A stretch of 46,072 bases of DNA from Selenomonadaceae bacterium (GCA_017427545.1 JAFRSO010000085.1:1-46072); one strand, 5' to 3'; positions 16,380 through 25,482 are shown, counted from the first letter of the stretch. Notes: a model not told the origin generated them from the letters alone. Made by a program: numbers and translations.

Positions 16380-16430
16380 ACTCCGAGCGCGGTAGTTTGA
16401 GTTTTAATATCTTCATAACAGGAGTGGCAT

Positions 16431-17711
16431 ATGAAAAAATTTTTATCACTGACGCAAGGGCTTCACGGCGAACTTGAAGTCCCCGGCGATAAATCAATTT
16501 CGCACCGCAGCATAATTCTTTCGAGCCTGGGAGATACGGCGGTTGAAGTCACGAATTTTTTGGCAGGGGCAGATTGTCTGTCAACGGTCGCTTGCATGAA
16601 GGCATTGGGCGCGAAAATCGAACGTTCCGGCGACGCGATTTTAATCAAGGGCAACGGACTTCACGGACTGCGCGAGGCGGAAAATATTTTGGACGCGGGC
16701 AATTCCGGCACGACGCTGCGATTGTTAATGGGACTGCTTGCGCCGCAAAAATTTTTAACGATATTCACGGGCGACGATTCATTGAGGCGACGACCAATGG
16801 CACGCGTGATTAAGCCGCTGTCGCAAATGGGCGCGTCAATCTTCGGACGAAACTCAAATAAAAATTTGCCGATAACGATTTTGCCCGCCGAAAAAAATTT
16901 GCGCGGAATAACATACGCAATGCCGGTTGCAAGTGCGCAAGTCAAATCGGCGATACTCTTAGCGGGATTGTTCGCGGAAGGTGTGACGACGGTAATTGAG
17001 CCTGCGCCGAGCCGCGATCATACGGAAAAAATGTTGGCGGCGTTTGGAGCAAGACTTGAAAAATCCGGCAACGCGATAAAAATTTTCCCTGCCGAAAAAC
17101 TCACTGCGCCCGAAAAAATTTCAGTGCCCGGCGATATATCTTCGGCGGCATATTGGCTGGTACTCGCGACAATTCTCGACGGTTCGGACGTGACGATAAA
17201 AAATGTCGGCGTGAATGATACGCGGACGGGGATTTTGGACGTGCTAAAGTTGATGGGCGCGCAGATTGAACTTTTGAACGAGAGGATTTCGGGCGGTGAA
17301 AGGGCAGCTGATTTACGCGTCGTATCGTCGAAAATTCACGGCGTTGAGTTCGGCGGCAAAATGATTCCGCGGCTGATTGACGAGATACCCGCGCTGGCAG
17401 TAGCGGCCGCATTTGCTGAAGGCACGACGATTATCCGCGACGTTGGCGAATTGCGCGTCAAGGAGACTGACAGACTTGCGGCGATTGTCGAGGAGTTCAA
17501 CAAAATATCGCCCGCCACATTTACTGCAACGGACGAAAGTTTGATTATTCGCGGCGGCGGAGAAAAATTTTTCGCCGAATGCAAGACCCGCGCCGATCAT
17601 CGAATGGCAATGTCACTTGCGATATTTGGAGCGGCCGCTAAAGGTGTTGCAATCGACGACGCCGACTGCGTGAAAATTTCCTACCCGAATTTTTTCGACA
17701 CGCTGAAATAG
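16431..17711 (+). CDS. aroA: 3-phosphoshikimate 1-carboxyvinyltransferase (EPSP synthase)
   Basis: 426 aa, full length. Condenses PEP with shikimate-3-phosphate in the chorismate pathway. Motifs: GDKSISHRSII at residues ~19-29, LDAGNSGTTLRLLMG near 87-101, the RRRPM block near 120, and the C-terminal KTRADHRMAMS. AGGAG precedes the ATG. Convergent with the next gene, with a ten-base gap and no obvious terminator. Confidence 0.96.
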   Translation: MKKFLSLTQGLHGELEVPGDKSISHRSIILSSLGDTAVEVTNFLAGADCLSTVACMKALGAKIERSGDAILIKGNGLHGLREAENILDAGNSGTTLRLLMGLLAPQKFLTIFTGDDSLRRRPMARVIKPLSQMGASIFGRNSNKNLPITILPAEKNLRGITYAMPVASAQVKSAILLAGLFAEGVTTVIEPAPSRDHTEKMLAAFGARLEKSGNAIKIFPAEKLTAPEKISVPGDISSAAYWLVLATILDGSDVTIKNVGVNDTRTGILDVLKLMGAQIELLNERISGGERAADLRVVSSKIHGVEFGGKMIPRLIDEIPALAVAAAFAEGTTIIRDVGELRVKETDRLAAIVEEFNKISPATFTATDESLIIRGGGEKFFAECKTRADHRMAMSLAIFGAAAKGVAIDDADCVKISYPNFFDTLK

Positions 17712-17721
17712 GACGCGTCCC

Positions 17722-18948
17722 TTACTTCGGCAAAATCGTCAACGCGTCGCCAACAAGTCGCTCACGTCCGTCACTTGGTTTATTGACGAGGCCGCCTTTA
17801 AAGATCAATTCCGTTGAGCCGCCGCCATCTAAATTAATCGCCTCAACCGCGCCAAAATTTTCCTTGAGAATCCGCGCCCATTCAGTCAGCGTGCAACCTT
17901 TGCTGTGAGCTTGCCGACCGTCGACGACTGCAAAAATGTAATCGCCGTATTGAGTTATGCCGACAGCTGAACGCGGCGCACGTCCCACGCGAATATCATT
18001 CGGGAATTGTTCAGCGTCCGCCGTCACGTAAATTTCCCCGTCCTTAACAAGCGTCGGCCCCGCCCCGATAATGTGAATCGCCTCGTTGAAGTCGTCGCCG
18101 TGTTCGACGTTGATATAATCCTCATCGAAAGTTATTTTGTCGCCGACATAAAGTGACTTCAAACTTTCCGCAGCCGTCCCGTGAGCACTGATTACAAAAC
18201 CATTCGGCGGAATGTAACTGTTGCCGGTGTCGCGGGAAATGTTCACAACTTCGCCGTCCTGAACAACATATTCAACGCCAAAATTATTCGTACCGGTCGT
18301 CACGCCCTGCCAGCTGTTATAAACGACGACGGTATTGCCGTTGCGTTCACAGTTGACGCCATCGACAACAACCTCCTCGCCGTTGAATTGCAGGACGCCT
18401 CGATAACTTTGCCGCGCAAAAATCGTTGAGCCGTCCTCCCGAATCCCAATCGCCGAACGGATAAAATATGTCGTGCCCGCCGTCACCCCGTCAATTTTTG
18501 TGTTGCCGAGAATGACGCCGTTGACTGCAAAGTAGCTGGCGTTGATTGTGGCGATTGCGTCGGGAGAATTCATTTGCGAAACTGTAGCGCGTCCGGGAAT
18601 TTGATTTCGTGCCAAAACCGGTCGCAGCTGATATTTCTCGTGGTCAGCGATAACCGCGAACGCCATCATGCCGTTTTGATGATAAACCAAAAACTCCAAG
18701 CCCTCGCCATCATCGACGGGCGGCGGTTCAATGGTTTGCGGAGGCTCTTGACCTTTTTCATAAACCGGCGGATCGTAATATCCGGCTTCAAGCGGCGGAT
18801 GTTTTATATCTTCATCGGGCGTCGCAAATGGTTCTTCAACTGAATTTGTTTCGGATTCTTCCGGCAAATTTTTTTCCGCCCAAGCTAAACCTTGCGAAGT
18901 CAGAAAAAATATTCCCGCCGCGATAAGTGCGGTAATTTTTTTTATCAT
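17722..18948 (-). CDS. Exported phosphodiester glycosidase (NAGPA) domain protein
   Basis: 408 aa. A signal peptide (residues 1-24, ending AWA) is followed by a Pro/Glu-rich linker to ~85, then a NAGPA-type domain. Hallmarks are INASYFAVNG, an EAINLDGGGSTELIFKGG catalytic-type motif near the C-terminus and RVGRAPRSAVGI. The family hydrolyses sugar phosphodiesters and in bacteria is linked to cell-wall or exopolymer turnover. The exact substrate is unknown. Confidence 0.88.
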   Translation of the reverse strand: MIKKITALIAAGIFFLTSQGLAWAEKNLPEESETNSVEEPFATPDEDIKHPPLEAGYYDPPVYEKGQEPPQTIEPPPVDDGEGLEFLVYHQNGMMAFAVIADHEKYQLRPVLARNQIPGRATVSQMNSPDAIATINASYFAVNGVILGNTKIDGVTAGTTYFIRSAIGIREDGSTIFARQSYRGVLQFNGEEVVVDGVNCERNGNTVVVYNSWQGVTTGTNNFGVEYVVQDGEVVNISRDTGNSYIPPNGFVISAHGTAAESLKSLYVGDKITFDEDYINVEHGDDFNEAIHIIGAGPTLVKDGEIYVTADAEQFPNDIRVGRAPRSAVGITQYGDYIFAVVDGRQAHSKGCTLTEWARILKENFGAVEAINLDGGGSTELIFKGGLVNKPSDGRERLVGDALTILPK

Positions 18949-18961
18949 GAAACTTACTCCT

Positions 18962-18992
18962 CAAAAAAATTACCCTCCCAAATCGGGAAGGC
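18962..18992 (-). terminator. Terminator after the tRNA-Val pair
   Basis: On the minus strand CCTTCCC-gattt-GGGAGGG (one mismatch) is followed by a T-rich run (TAATTTTTTT). It separates the tRNAs from the glycosidase gene. Confidence 0.55.
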
Positions 18993-19014
18993 AATTTGTT
19001 AATTTCGTTTTGAG

Positions 19015-19090
19015 TGGTGCTCGCTGAGAGACTCGAACCCCCGACCTCCTCCATGTGACGGAGATGCTCTACCAACTGAGCTAAGCGAGC
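19015..19090 (-). tRNA. tRNA-Val (CAC)
   Basis: Acceptor GCTCGCT with AGCGAGC, anticodon stem TCTCC/GGAGG, loop GTCACAT, CCA encoded. Confidence 0.9.
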
Positions 19091-19105
19091 CTCCAGAAAA
19101 TCAAA

Positions 19106-19182
19106 TGGTGGGGCTGACAGAACTCGAATCTGTGACCTCCTCGATGTCAACGAGGCACTCTAACCATCTGAGCTACAACCCC
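19106..19182 (-). tRNA. tRNA-Val (GAC)
   Basis: Acceptor GGGGTTG with CAGCCCC, anticodon stem CCTCG/CGAGG, loop TTGACAT, CCA encoded. Confidence 0.93.
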
Positions 19183-19222
19183 ACTTTCGCTTAAAGAACC
19201 TTCGTCCTTCAAGACAGGCGCA

Positions 19223-19251
19223 ATTATAACCCTTCAAGCTTAAACTGTCAA
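19223..19251 (-). promoter_or_regulatory. Promoter of the tRNA-Val pair
   Basis: Minus strand TTGACA (19251-19246), 17 bp, TATAAT (19228-19223). It lies 15 bases downstream of the rplL stop, with no clear terminator in between. Confidence 0.85.
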
Positions 19252-19265
19252 GAATTTTTTTTGGC

Positions 19266-19640
19266 TTACTTAATTTCGACAGTCGCGCCGACTTCTTCGA
19301 GTTTGGCCTTGAGAGCTTCAGCATCAGCCTTAGAAATTTTTTCTTTGACGGGAGCGGGTGCGCCGTCGACGAGAGCTTTAGCTTCCTTAAGTCCGAGACC
19401 GGTTGCCTCGCGGACAGCCTTGATGACTTTGATTTTTTCCTGGCCGACATTGGCAAGGACAACGTCGAATTCGGTTTTCTCTTCTTCAGGTTCAGCCGCA
19501 GCCGCTGCAGGGCCTGCCGCCGCAACAGCTACGGGAGCCGCTGCAGATACGCCGAATCTTTCTTCCATAGCCTTGACGAGTTCGCTAAGTTCAAGAACCG
19601 TCATGCTTTCAATAGCTTGCATAATTTCTTCTTTAGTCAT
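19266..19640 (-). CDS. rplL: Ribosomal protein L7/L12
   Basis: 124 aa; stalk protein that recruits translation GTPases. N-terminal dimerisation helices ([13 protein letters not shown]), Ala-rich hinge (residues ~33-55) and the conserved C-terminal domain ([20 protein letters not shown], ending GATVEIK). The ATG at 19640 is preceded by GGAGGG; the longer frame upstream runs into the repeat and is not real. Unusually separated from rplJ by ~247 bases that contain the structured repeat. Confidence 0.98.
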   Translation of the reverse strand: MTKEEIMQAIESMTVLELSELVKAMEERFGVSAAAPVAVAAAGPAAAAAEPEEEKTEFDVVLANVGQEKIKVIKAVREATGLGLKEAKALVDGAPAPVKEKISKADAEALKAKLEEVGATVEIK

Positions 19641-19664
19641 TGTAATTTTCCCTCCGAAAATTTT

Positions 19665-19842
19665 TGTAACTTCGAGGCCGTCATGGATGACGGCCAATGC
19701 CCGCGCACTGAGCGTGACGCGAAGTCTGCGGGCAACTCACGCCTTCGGGTAGCCGTAACGTTAAAACCACGAGCGACTAACGCCCCTGCGAGGTGTCTTT
19801 TCTTTCGCTTCCTTTCTTTGGACAAGCAAAGAAAGGAAGTTT
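19665..19842. repeat. Structured ~178-bp repeat, copy B, between rplJ and rplL
   Basis: Close match to 10581-10757. First hairpin GGCCGTC/GACGGCC at 19676-19695; long terminal hairpin around the conserved gacaag loop near 19810-19840. Where copy A has A-T, copy B has G-C in the first stem, and three further pairs in the last stem change on both sides. A short echo of the element's end (GCAAAGAAAAGTAG) occurs at 19849-19862. Confidence 0.85.
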
Positions 19843-19887
19843 AACACTGCAAAGAAAAGTAGATTTATCAGACACCCCGAAGTGAGC

Positions 19888-20442
19888 TTACGCAGCCTTT
19901 TCCTTTTTCTCGCGAATAGCATCGACGACGCCGACGAAATTGCGAATAACAGCAGACAATACACCGACGCAGTTGGCAATCGGGGCATTCATGCTGCCAA
20001 GGAGTTTGGCAACGAGAACTTCGCGGCTCGGCAAATTCGCCAGAGCTTTAACGCCCGCCGCGTCGATAACTTTACCTTCGACCATGCCGACTTTGATTGT
20101 CAAAATGCCGGGGTCTTCAAGCTTGTTTTTCTTCATGAAGTCGCACAGAACTTTTGCCGGAGCAACAGCGTCCTCGGTGGAGAAAGCCATAGCCGTCGTG
20201 CCTTCCAGATGAGCGTCAAGCCCTTCAATACCCGCCTGATTTGCCGCAATACGGAGCATGGTGTTTTTGATGACTTTATATTGAACGCCCGCCGCACGAA
20301 GTTCACGGCGCAGTTGCGTATCGGTTGCGACGTTGAGTTTGTTGTAACTCGTCAAGACAACGCCCTTTGAGTTGGTCAACCAGCCTTTAATTTCGGCGAC
20401 GACCGCCTCTTTCTTAGGGGTAACCTTGCTTGTAACTGCCAT
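19888..20442 (-). CDS. rplJ: Ribosomal protein L10
   Basis: 184 aa; anchors L7/L12 dimers to 23S rRNA and autoregulates its operon through the leader. Conserved N-terminal region (LTSYNKLNVATDTQLRRELR, YKVIKNTMLRIAA) and Ala-rich C-terminal helix. GGGGAGG precedes the ATG. An L10 leader with an attenuator lies immediately upstream. Confidence 0.98.
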   Translation of the reverse strand: MAVTSKVTPKKEAVVAEIKGWLTNSKGVVLTSYNKLNVATDTQLRRELRAAGVQYKVIKNTMLRIAANQAGIEGLDAHLEGTTAMAFSTEDAVAPAKVLCDFMKKNKLEDPGILTIKVGMVEGKVIDAAGVKALANLPSREVLVAKLLGSMNAPIANCVGVLSAVIRNFVGVVDAIREKKEKAA

Positions 20443-20464
20443 AAATTTTCACCTCCCCAAAAAC

Positions 20465-20637
20465 TTGTTCCTAGTTCCTAATTGAAAAATTCCTTCGACC
20501 ACGCAGACCGAAGGAAACTTCAATGTCAAAGTAACTTTCGACCTGGGCAAGCACTTTAATCGGCGCGCCGAACTTGCTGTCTGTGGCCTGTTTAGCTGCT
20601 AGCGGTTAGCTGATTAGCTGCTAGCTACTAGATTTTT
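20465..20637. repeat. Heptamer repeats around the L10 leader
   Basis: TGTTCCT/AGTTCCT units at 20465-20480 sit between the attenuator and the rplJ Shine-Dalgarno. TTAGCTG/CTAGCGG/TTAGCTG-type units at 20600-20637 sit between rplA and the leader. Confidence 0.6.
20484..20592 (-). ncRNA. Ribosomal protein L10 leader with attenuator
   Basis: On the minus strand the conserved leader core appears as ACAGACAGCAAG, then GCTTGCCCAGGTCG, followed by a perfect intrinsic terminator: TTCCTTCG at 20517-20509 paired with CGAAGGAA at 20497-20490, then TTTTT. This matches the Firmicutes L10 leader (L10(L12)4-binding RNA) from memory. It should let excess L10 lower rplJ-rplL expression. Confidence 0.8.
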
Positions 20638-20654
20638 TCCTTAAAGCTTAAAGC

Positions 20655-21335
20655 TTAGATTTGAACGGGGACGCCCGGCCCCATTGCCGCTGCCAAAGTG
20701 ATTGAGCGGATATACTGACCTTTAGCGGCCGCCGGTTTGACGCGAATCAAAGTATCAATAAGCGTCTGATAATTTTCCTTGAGCTTGTCGTCCTCGAAAG
20801 ATTTTTTGCCAATCGGGCAGTGAATGTTGCCCTGCTTATCGGTACGATACTCAACCTTACCGGCTTTTTGCTCGCCGATAGCCTTGGCAATGTCCATCGT
20901 GACGGTTCCGAGTTTCGGGTTAGGCATTAAACCGCGCGGACCGAGTAATTTACCCAATCGACCGATAACTCTCATCATGTCAGGCGTCGCGACTGCAACA
21001 TCAAAATCGAACCAGCCGCCTTGAATTTTGGCAACGAGATCATCAGTGCCGACGTAATCTGCACCGGCCTCTTCAGCCTCTTTAGCCTTATCGCCCGCTG
21101 CAAAAGCCAAAACTTTTTTAGTCTTGCCAATGCCGTTGGGAAGGACGATTGCGCCGCGGACTTGCTGGTCAGCATATTTCGGATCAACGCCAAGTCGAAC
21201 GTGAAGTTCAATCGTCTCATCGAATTTAGCCGTCGCAGTCTTTTTCACAAGGGCAACAGCTTCTTCGGCAGTGTAAAATTTGCCGTGCTCGACAAGGGCT
21301 TGAGCCTCGCGGAATCTTTTACTTTGCTTTGCCAT
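20655..21335 (-). CDS. rplA: Ribosomal protein L1
   Basis: 226 aa. L1-stalk protein with [15 protein letters not shown] and the C-terminal [19 protein letters not shown]. Start ATG at 21335 (MAKQSKRF) with AAGGAGG upstream; the eight-residue extension is rejected. Confidence 0.98.
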   Translation of the reverse strand: MAKQSKRFREAQALVEHGKFYTAEEAVALVKKTATAKFDETIELHVRLGVDPKYADQQVRGAIVLPNGIGKTKKVLAFAAGDKAKEAEEAGADYVGTDDLVAKIQGGWFDFDVAVATPDMMRVIGRLGKLLGPRGLMPNPKLGTVTMDIAKAIGEQKAGKVEYRTDKQGNIHCPIGKKSFEDDKLKENYQTLIDTLIRVKPAAAKGQYIRSITLAAAMGPGVPVQI

Positions 21336-21395
21336 TAAAATTTCCTCCTTGCGGTACAAACGATTAACTCTCCCGCGTGTTAGCTGCTAGAAAAA

Positions 21396-21821
21396 CTACG
21401 CAACAATTTCAATGCCCATGCTGCGCGCAGTGCCTTCAATCATGCGCGTTGCCGCCTCGATTGACGCCGCGTTGAGATCTTTCATCTTCATCTCGGCAAT
21501 CTCTTGAGCTTTGGCGCGGGGCAGTTTAGCGACCTTGTTTTTGTTAGGTTCGCCCGAAGCTTTTTCGATACCTGCCGCCTTTTTGAGCAGGACTGCTGCC
21601 GGCGGAGTTTTCGTGATGAACGTGAACGACCTGTCCTCGTAAACCGAAATTTCGACAGGGATAATCAAGCCCGCCTGTTGAGCTGTGCGATCGTTGAACT
21701 CTTTGACGAACGCCATAATGTTGACGCCCGCTTGACCGAGTGCAGGGCCTACCGGCGGTGCAGGTGTTGCTTTACCGGCCGGAACTTGAAGCTTGACAAC
21801 TTTGGTAACTTTCTTTGCCAT
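21396..21821 (-). CDS. rplK: Ribosomal protein L11
   Basis: 141 aa. Binds the GTPase-associated rRNA center. N-terminal [20 protein letters not shown] is diagnostic and the length is standard. GGGAGG precedes the ATG. Confidence 0.98.
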   Translation of the reverse strand: MAKKVTKVVKLQVPAGKATPAPPVGPALGQAGVNIMAFVKEFNDRTAQQAGLIIPVEISVYEDRSFTFITKTPPAAVLLKKAAGIEKASGEPNKNKVAKLPRAKAQEIAEMKMKDLNAASIEAATRMIEGTARSMGIEIVA

Positions 21822-21837
21822 ATTTACACCTCCCTTC

Positions 21838-21897
21838 GATAGTTAGGAGTGAGGAGTTAGGAGTTAAAAATCTACTCCCTACTTTCTACTTTCTAAC
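21838..21897. repeat. Heptamer repeats between nusG and rplK
   Basis: TAGGAGT, GAGGAGT, TAGGAGT in tandem, followed by TACTCCC/TACTTTC/TACTTTC units, nearly filling the gap. Confidence 0.75.
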
Positions 21898-21899
21898 CA

Positions 21900-22448
21900 C
21901 TAAATTTTTTCCACTTGGCTGACATCCAAATCAACGGGCATATCCTCAATCAAAACTTTGAGCCGCTGTTTAGACGAATCAACAGACTTGACGACCGCCA
22001 GCCGATTCTCAAAAATGCCGTCGATAATTCGCACATTGTCATTGATCTTGAAGTCGAGAGTATTATCAGTAACGCGCCCGTCCATAAGCTCGTTAAAAAT
22101 CTTTTGAGCCTCTTCCTTGCTGAGCGGTATAGGATCTTTTTCGGAGCCGACAAAACCCGTGACGCCTTGCGTATTGCGGACGACGAACCAAGAATTGTTA
22201 TTGACAATCATATCGACGAGGACGTAACCGGGAAAAATTTTTTTCTGCACGACACGCCGCCTGCCGTCCTTGAATTCAGATTCGGCACGCATGGGAACGA
22301 TAACATTAAAAATTACGTCCTCCAAGCCTTGCGCGGCAACTTTGCTGTCCAAGGTCGCTTTAACTCTCTTCTCGTAGCCCGAAAAAGTATGAACGACATA
22401 CCAAGCACGGTCTGAAATGCGCTCCGATTCCGCAACTTTCTTTTCCAT
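21900..22448 (-). CDS. nusG: Transcription termination/antitermination factor NusG
   Basis: 182 aa. NGN domain (RAWYVVHTFSGYEKRVKATL; KKIFPGYVLVDM; VRNTQGVTGFVG) and C-terminal KOW domain (NDNVRIIDGIFENRLAVVKS). Start is the ATG at 22448 (MEKKVAESE) with GAAAGG upstream; the longer frame overlaps secE. Confidence 0.97.
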   Translation of the reverse strand: MEKKVAESERISDRAWYVVHTFSGYEKRVKATLDSKVAAQGLEDVIFNVIVPMRAESEFKDGRRRVVQKKIFPGYVLVDMIVNNNSWFVVRNTQGVTGFVGSEKDPIPLSKEEAQKIFNELMDGRVTDNTLDFKINDNVRIIDGIFENRLAVVKSVDSSKQRLKVLIEDMPVDLDVSQVEKI

Positions 22449-22462
22449 TGCAACTTTTCCTT

Positions 22463-22666
22463 TCAGCCGAGAATGATGCGAAACAACTTGGCAAAAGCCG
22501 TGTCGCAAACCCAAATCAATGCGCAGACTATTATAACCGCCAATCCGACGACGCCCGTATAGGATACAAGCTCTTTGTTCGTCGGCCAAGAAACTTTTTT
22601 CAGTTCGGCGCGAACTTCCTTGATAAATTGAATGACGCCCTTTTTATCGTCTTGTTGCTCCGACAA
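22463..22666 (-). CDS. secE: Preprotein translocase subunit SecE
   Basis: 67 aa. Single-membrane-helix SecE with the conserved VRAELKKVSWPTNKEL before the helix (~residues 40-60). Start chosen as TTG at 22666, eight bases after AAGGAG; the upstream frame runs into heptamer repeats. Confidence 0.92.
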   Translation of the reverse strand: MSEQQDDKKGVIQFIKEVRAELKKVSWPTNKELVSYTGVVGLAVIIVCALIWVCDTAFAKLFRIILG

Positions 22667-22681
22667 TTCTCTCACTCCTTC

Positions 22682-22750
22682 TAGGAACAAGGAATAAGGA
22701 ACAAGGAACAAGTTAAAATCCCCGGTTCTATTCCCTAGTTCTGGTTCCTA
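22682..22750. repeat. Heptamer repeats between rpmG and secE
   Basis: TAGGAAC, AAGGAAT, AAGGAAC, AAGGAAC at 22682-22709, then a partly inverted set (TTCTATTCCCTAGTTCTGGTTCC) running to the rpmG stop codon. The two sets could pair as a hairpin. Confidence 0.7.
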
Positions 22751-22897
22751 TTTTGTCTCCTTGTGGAGGGTGTGCTTCTTGCAGAACTTGCAATACTTTT
22801 TCATCTCGATGCGGTCGGGCGTATTCTTCTTGTTTTTATTCGTCCTGTAATTGCGGTTTTTGCATTCGGTGCAGGACAAGGTGATATTCGTCCTCAT
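22748..22897 (-). CDS. rpmG: Ribosomal protein L33
   Basis: 49 aa. [17 protein letters not shown] and [15 protein letters not shown] give two CxxC pairs, the zinc-binding (C+) form of L33. GGAGG lies eight bases upstream. First protein gene of the secE-nusG-rpl cluster, as in many Firmicutes. Confidence 0.96.
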   Translation of the reverse strand: MRTNITLSCTECKNRNYRTNKNKKNTPDRIEMKKYCKFCKKHTLHKETK

Positions 22898-22925
22898 TGC
22901 GGGAGCCTCCTGACTTTAATTTAAT

Positions 22926-22946
22926 AAGCCCCTTGTGCAGGGGCAT
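22926..22946 (-). terminator. Hairpin between tRNA-Met and rpmG
   Basis: GCCCC-tgcacaa-GGGGC on the minus strand followed by TTATTAAATT. A weak terminator or processing hairpin; partial read-through into rpmG is plausible. Confidence 0.45.
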
Positions 22947-22956
22947 TGATCTCAAA

Positions 22957-23033
22957 TGGTAGCGGCACCTGGATTTGAACCGGGGACACTCCGGGTATGA
23001 ACCGAATGCTCTAGCCAACTGAGCTATGCCGCC
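22957..23033 (-). tRNA. tRNA-Met (CAT), elongator
   Basis: Acceptor GGCGGCA with TGCCGCT-type pairing, loop TTCATAC, CCA encoded. Body resembles Firmicutes elongator Met. Confidence 0.92.
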
Positions 23034-23035
23034 AA

Positions 23036-23111
23036 TGGAGCTGATGACCGGGATTGAACCGGTGACCTTATCCTTACCAAGGATACGCTCTGCCGACTGA
23101 GCTACATCAGC
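23036..23111 (-). tRNA. tRNA-Thr (GGT)
   Basis: Acceptor GCTGATG with CATCAGC, loop TTGGTAA, CCA encoded. Confidence 0.95.
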
Positions 23112-23113
23112 GT

Positions 23114-23189
<76 letters not shown>

Positions 23190-23225
23190 GCATTTGTCAT
23201 GAACTCCTAGCCCATAACAGGGCGC

Positions 23226-23254
23226 ATAATATCACACACTTTTTATTCTGTCAA
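23226..23254 (-). promoter_or_regulatory. Promoter of the tRNA/rpmG/secE/nusG/rpl cluster
   Basis: Minus strand TTGACA (23254-23249), 17 bp, TATTAT (23231-23226), upstream of tRNA-fMet. Confidence 0.8.
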
Positions 23255-23281
23255 CAAAAATTTTTGCCCAGACAAAATATA

Positions 23282-23311
23282 TTGGTAAATTCCCGCCGCT
23301 TATGCTATACT
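23282..23311 (+). promoter_or_regulatory. Promoter of the YdjM-like/SGNH pair
   Basis: TTGGTA at 23282-23287, 18 bp, TATACT at 23306-23311 with TGC immediately before (extended -10). Confidence 0.6.
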
Positions 23312-23359
23312 TCCACTACTGCCCGCACAAAGGGCTAAATTAAATTTATCAGGTGAAAA

Positions 23360-23863
23360 ATGAAGTGGATTAATCATCAAATCGTTACGGGATTTATCGT
23401 GTGCACGGCTACGGACAATGCACTTTTCACGGCGTCGGCTATCGTCGGGGCAGTCATTCCCGACAGGGTTGAAGGTTCGCCGCCCAAAGAAAGTTCAGCT
23501 TATTGGAAGTGGCGCAAGAATCATCGCACATGGTCGCACTGGCCTTTGATTTATATCGCGCTGATTGGAGCCGCTCAAGTCGCACAAATTTATTATCCGG
23601 AACCGACATTAAACTTTGTGCTGAGTTTGATAACCTACGCGCTTGTCGGAGCACTTTTGCATATCGCCGAAGACGCACTTTGCGGAAAAGTTCCAATCTT
23701 CACGCCGCACAAAAAATACGGAATCAAACTTTTCAAAGTCGGCGCGTGGACTGAATATTTCTTCGCCGCGCTGATAATTTTAATTTGCTTGTTTATACGC
23801 TTCGGAGATATTGAGCTGCTGAAAAGCTATCTTGACTTGCTGAGGAGTTACCTTGACTTATGA
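23360..23863 (+). CDS. YdjM/DUF457-type inner-membrane putative metal-dependent hydrolase
   Basis: 167 aa, several membrane segments. Family motifs: NHQIVTG at residues ~5-11, GAVIPDRVEGS, HRTWSHWPL, and LLHIAEDALCGKVPIFTPHKKYGIK, with the His/Asp residues characteristic of this family. The biochemical role of the family is not established. AGGTG precedes the ATG. The 3' end carries a short repeat (SYLDLLRSYLDL) and overlaps the next gene by four bases. Confidence 0.85.
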   Translation: MKWINHQIVTGFIVCTATDNALFTASAIVGAVIPDRVEGSPPKESSAYWKWRKNHRTWSHWPLIYIALIGAAQVAQIYYPEPTLNFVLSLITYALVGALLHIAEDALCGKVPIFTPHKKYGIKLFKVGAWTEYFFAALIILICLFIRFGDIELLKSYLDLLRSYLDL

Positions 23864-25482
23864 AAAATTTTTTTACGTTCATGATTATTGCCGCGCTGAT
23901 GAGTTTCTTTTCGATATTTAGCATGTACATTGCCGAAAAAACCGACGTACTCCAACTCAACGGGCGGCCGCTTGAAGTGAAATTTTCTCAAGAGGGCGAC
24001 GATACTTTGATGACGTGGCGACCGTTGCCGTATCCTTGCGTTTACAAAATTACCACCGTCAGCCGCACGACCGGTCTTGTCGAAGGTGAACCGCCTTTGC
24101 ATATCTTCAAGGAGGATGAATCACGCTCTGCAAGTTATATCGTCCCGCGGGCACCAATTCCGACTTATTATTTCATCACGGCTCGCGGACTCTTCGGGGA
24201 AATTTTCCGCTCCGAAAAAATTTATCCCAATCCAAATTTCCCGACGCCTCCGCACCCCGTCAGCATTTACCACTACGACAAGGACAATCCCGCAAGCTTA
24301 ATGCCCTTCCTCGTCTGGCACACCGTCCCCAACGCCGTTTGTTATGAGCTTGAAATTTTGGACGCGCCGCCCGAAGTTGAAGGCGGAATTGCTCTGTCGA
24401 CCGTTCATCATCTCGACAGCACAAAAAAAATTTACACCAACGGTTATCAAGCTGACCTGCGCCCGTTCAAGGATAAGCCTGAAATTTATTGGCGGGCACG
24501 TGCACTCGGTCTTCATCACGAACCGATTGGCGAATTTTGCAAGGCGGAACAAATCATCATCGACGCGACAAAACCTTTCCCGAATTGCCCGCTGATAAAT
24601 AATTTTGACTTCATGGATTATTTGCCGCAGCCGATTTATCACGTCTTCGATTGGATTCCGCTTCACGAGGGGGCGAAATATGAAGTTGAAATGCTCACTC
24701 ATCCACCCGCCGTGGAAAATGATACTCAACCCAGCCTCGACAGTGTTTGGCGCATGATTTCCAATGACGTTGCCAGCTGTTACGACGAGTACGGGCGACC
24801 TTATGCCGGCGCATATTATTGGCGTGTGCGTGCTCTCGACGAAAATAACAATCCTATCGGCACGTGGTCGAACAGTGAAAAATTTATCGTCGACGACTAT
24901 ACCCAAGGCGTTGACGTGGCAGTTTTGGGCGACAGTATCAGTCACGGCGGCGGCGCAGTCAGTTATTCCCCCCGCGCACTTCAATACAGCTACGAAACTT
25001 TTATTGACTTCCCCGTTATCAATCTTTCAAGGAGCGGCGACACTTCCCGCACGACTTTAGAACGATTCAATCAAGACGTTCTCCAAGTCAAGCCGAAAAA
25101 TTTAATCATCTCCACCGGCGCAAATTGCCTGCGCGATGCTTCAATTTCAGCTCAAGACGTTATCTCCGACCTTGCGGGAATCAATAATCTTTGTCTGCAA
25201 AATGGTATTCGACCGATTTTCTTGACGCTCATGCCGATTAATCCAGCCAATTTGCAAAACGCTTTCCACACTCCGACCGATCCTAACTGGTATTCTAAAC
25301 TTGTGCAGATTAACGACTACATCAAGCGGCAAGAATTTTTCATTGACATTGCTCCTTACTTCTACGACGCGCAAGGTACCATGAACGAATCACTTTCCGT
25401 TGACGGCATTCATCCAGATATCCGCGGCAAAATGTTAATCGGTGAAATCATCAGCAAGAATAAAAATCTTTTTAGGGATTAG
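23860..25482 (+). CDS. Membrane-anchored SGNH/GDSL hydrolase with N-terminal FN3-like domains
   Basis: 540 aa. One N-terminal membrane segment (residues ~3-25) and an extracytoplasmic region with two or three FN3-like modules (YWRARALG and YYWRVRALDENNNPIGTWS mark strand ends). An SGNH hydrolase domain follows from ~345: block I GDSIS (Ser359), a Gly in RSGDTSR, block III TGANC and block V DGIHP (Asp515, His518). Probably deacylates or deacetylates an envelope glycan or lipid. Translationally coupled to the YdjM-like gene. Confidence 0.85.
   Translation: MKNFFTFMIIAALMSFFSIFSMYIAEKTDVLQLNGRPLEVKFSQEGDDTLMTWRPLPYPCVYKITTVSRTTGLVEGEPPLHIFKEDESRSASYIVPRAPIPTYYFITARGLFGEIFRSEKIYPNPNFPTPPHPVSIYHYDKDNPASLMPFLVWHTVPNAVCYELEILDAPPEVEGGIALSTVHHLDSTKKIYTNGYQADLRPFKDKPEIYWRARALGLHHEPIGEFCKAEQIIIDATKPFPNCPLINNFDFMDYLPQPIYHVFDWIPLHEGAKYEVEMLTHPPAVENDTQPSLDSVWRMISNDVASCYDEYGRPYAGAYYWRVRALDENNNPIGTWSNSEKFIVDDYTQGVDVAVLGDSISHGGGAVSYSPRALQYSYETFIDFPVINLSRSGDTSRTTLERFNQDVLQVKPKNLIISTGANCLRDASISAQDVISDLAGINNLCLQNGIRPIFLTLMPINPANLQNAFHTPTDPNWYSKLVQINDYIKRQEFFIDIAPYFYDAQGTMNESLSVDGIHPDIRGKMLIGEIISKNKNLFRD

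Noticed and set aside
19637..19825. Minus-strand open frame over copy B of the repeat
   Set aside because: Same repeat; it overlaps the rplL ribosome binding site and lacks its own.
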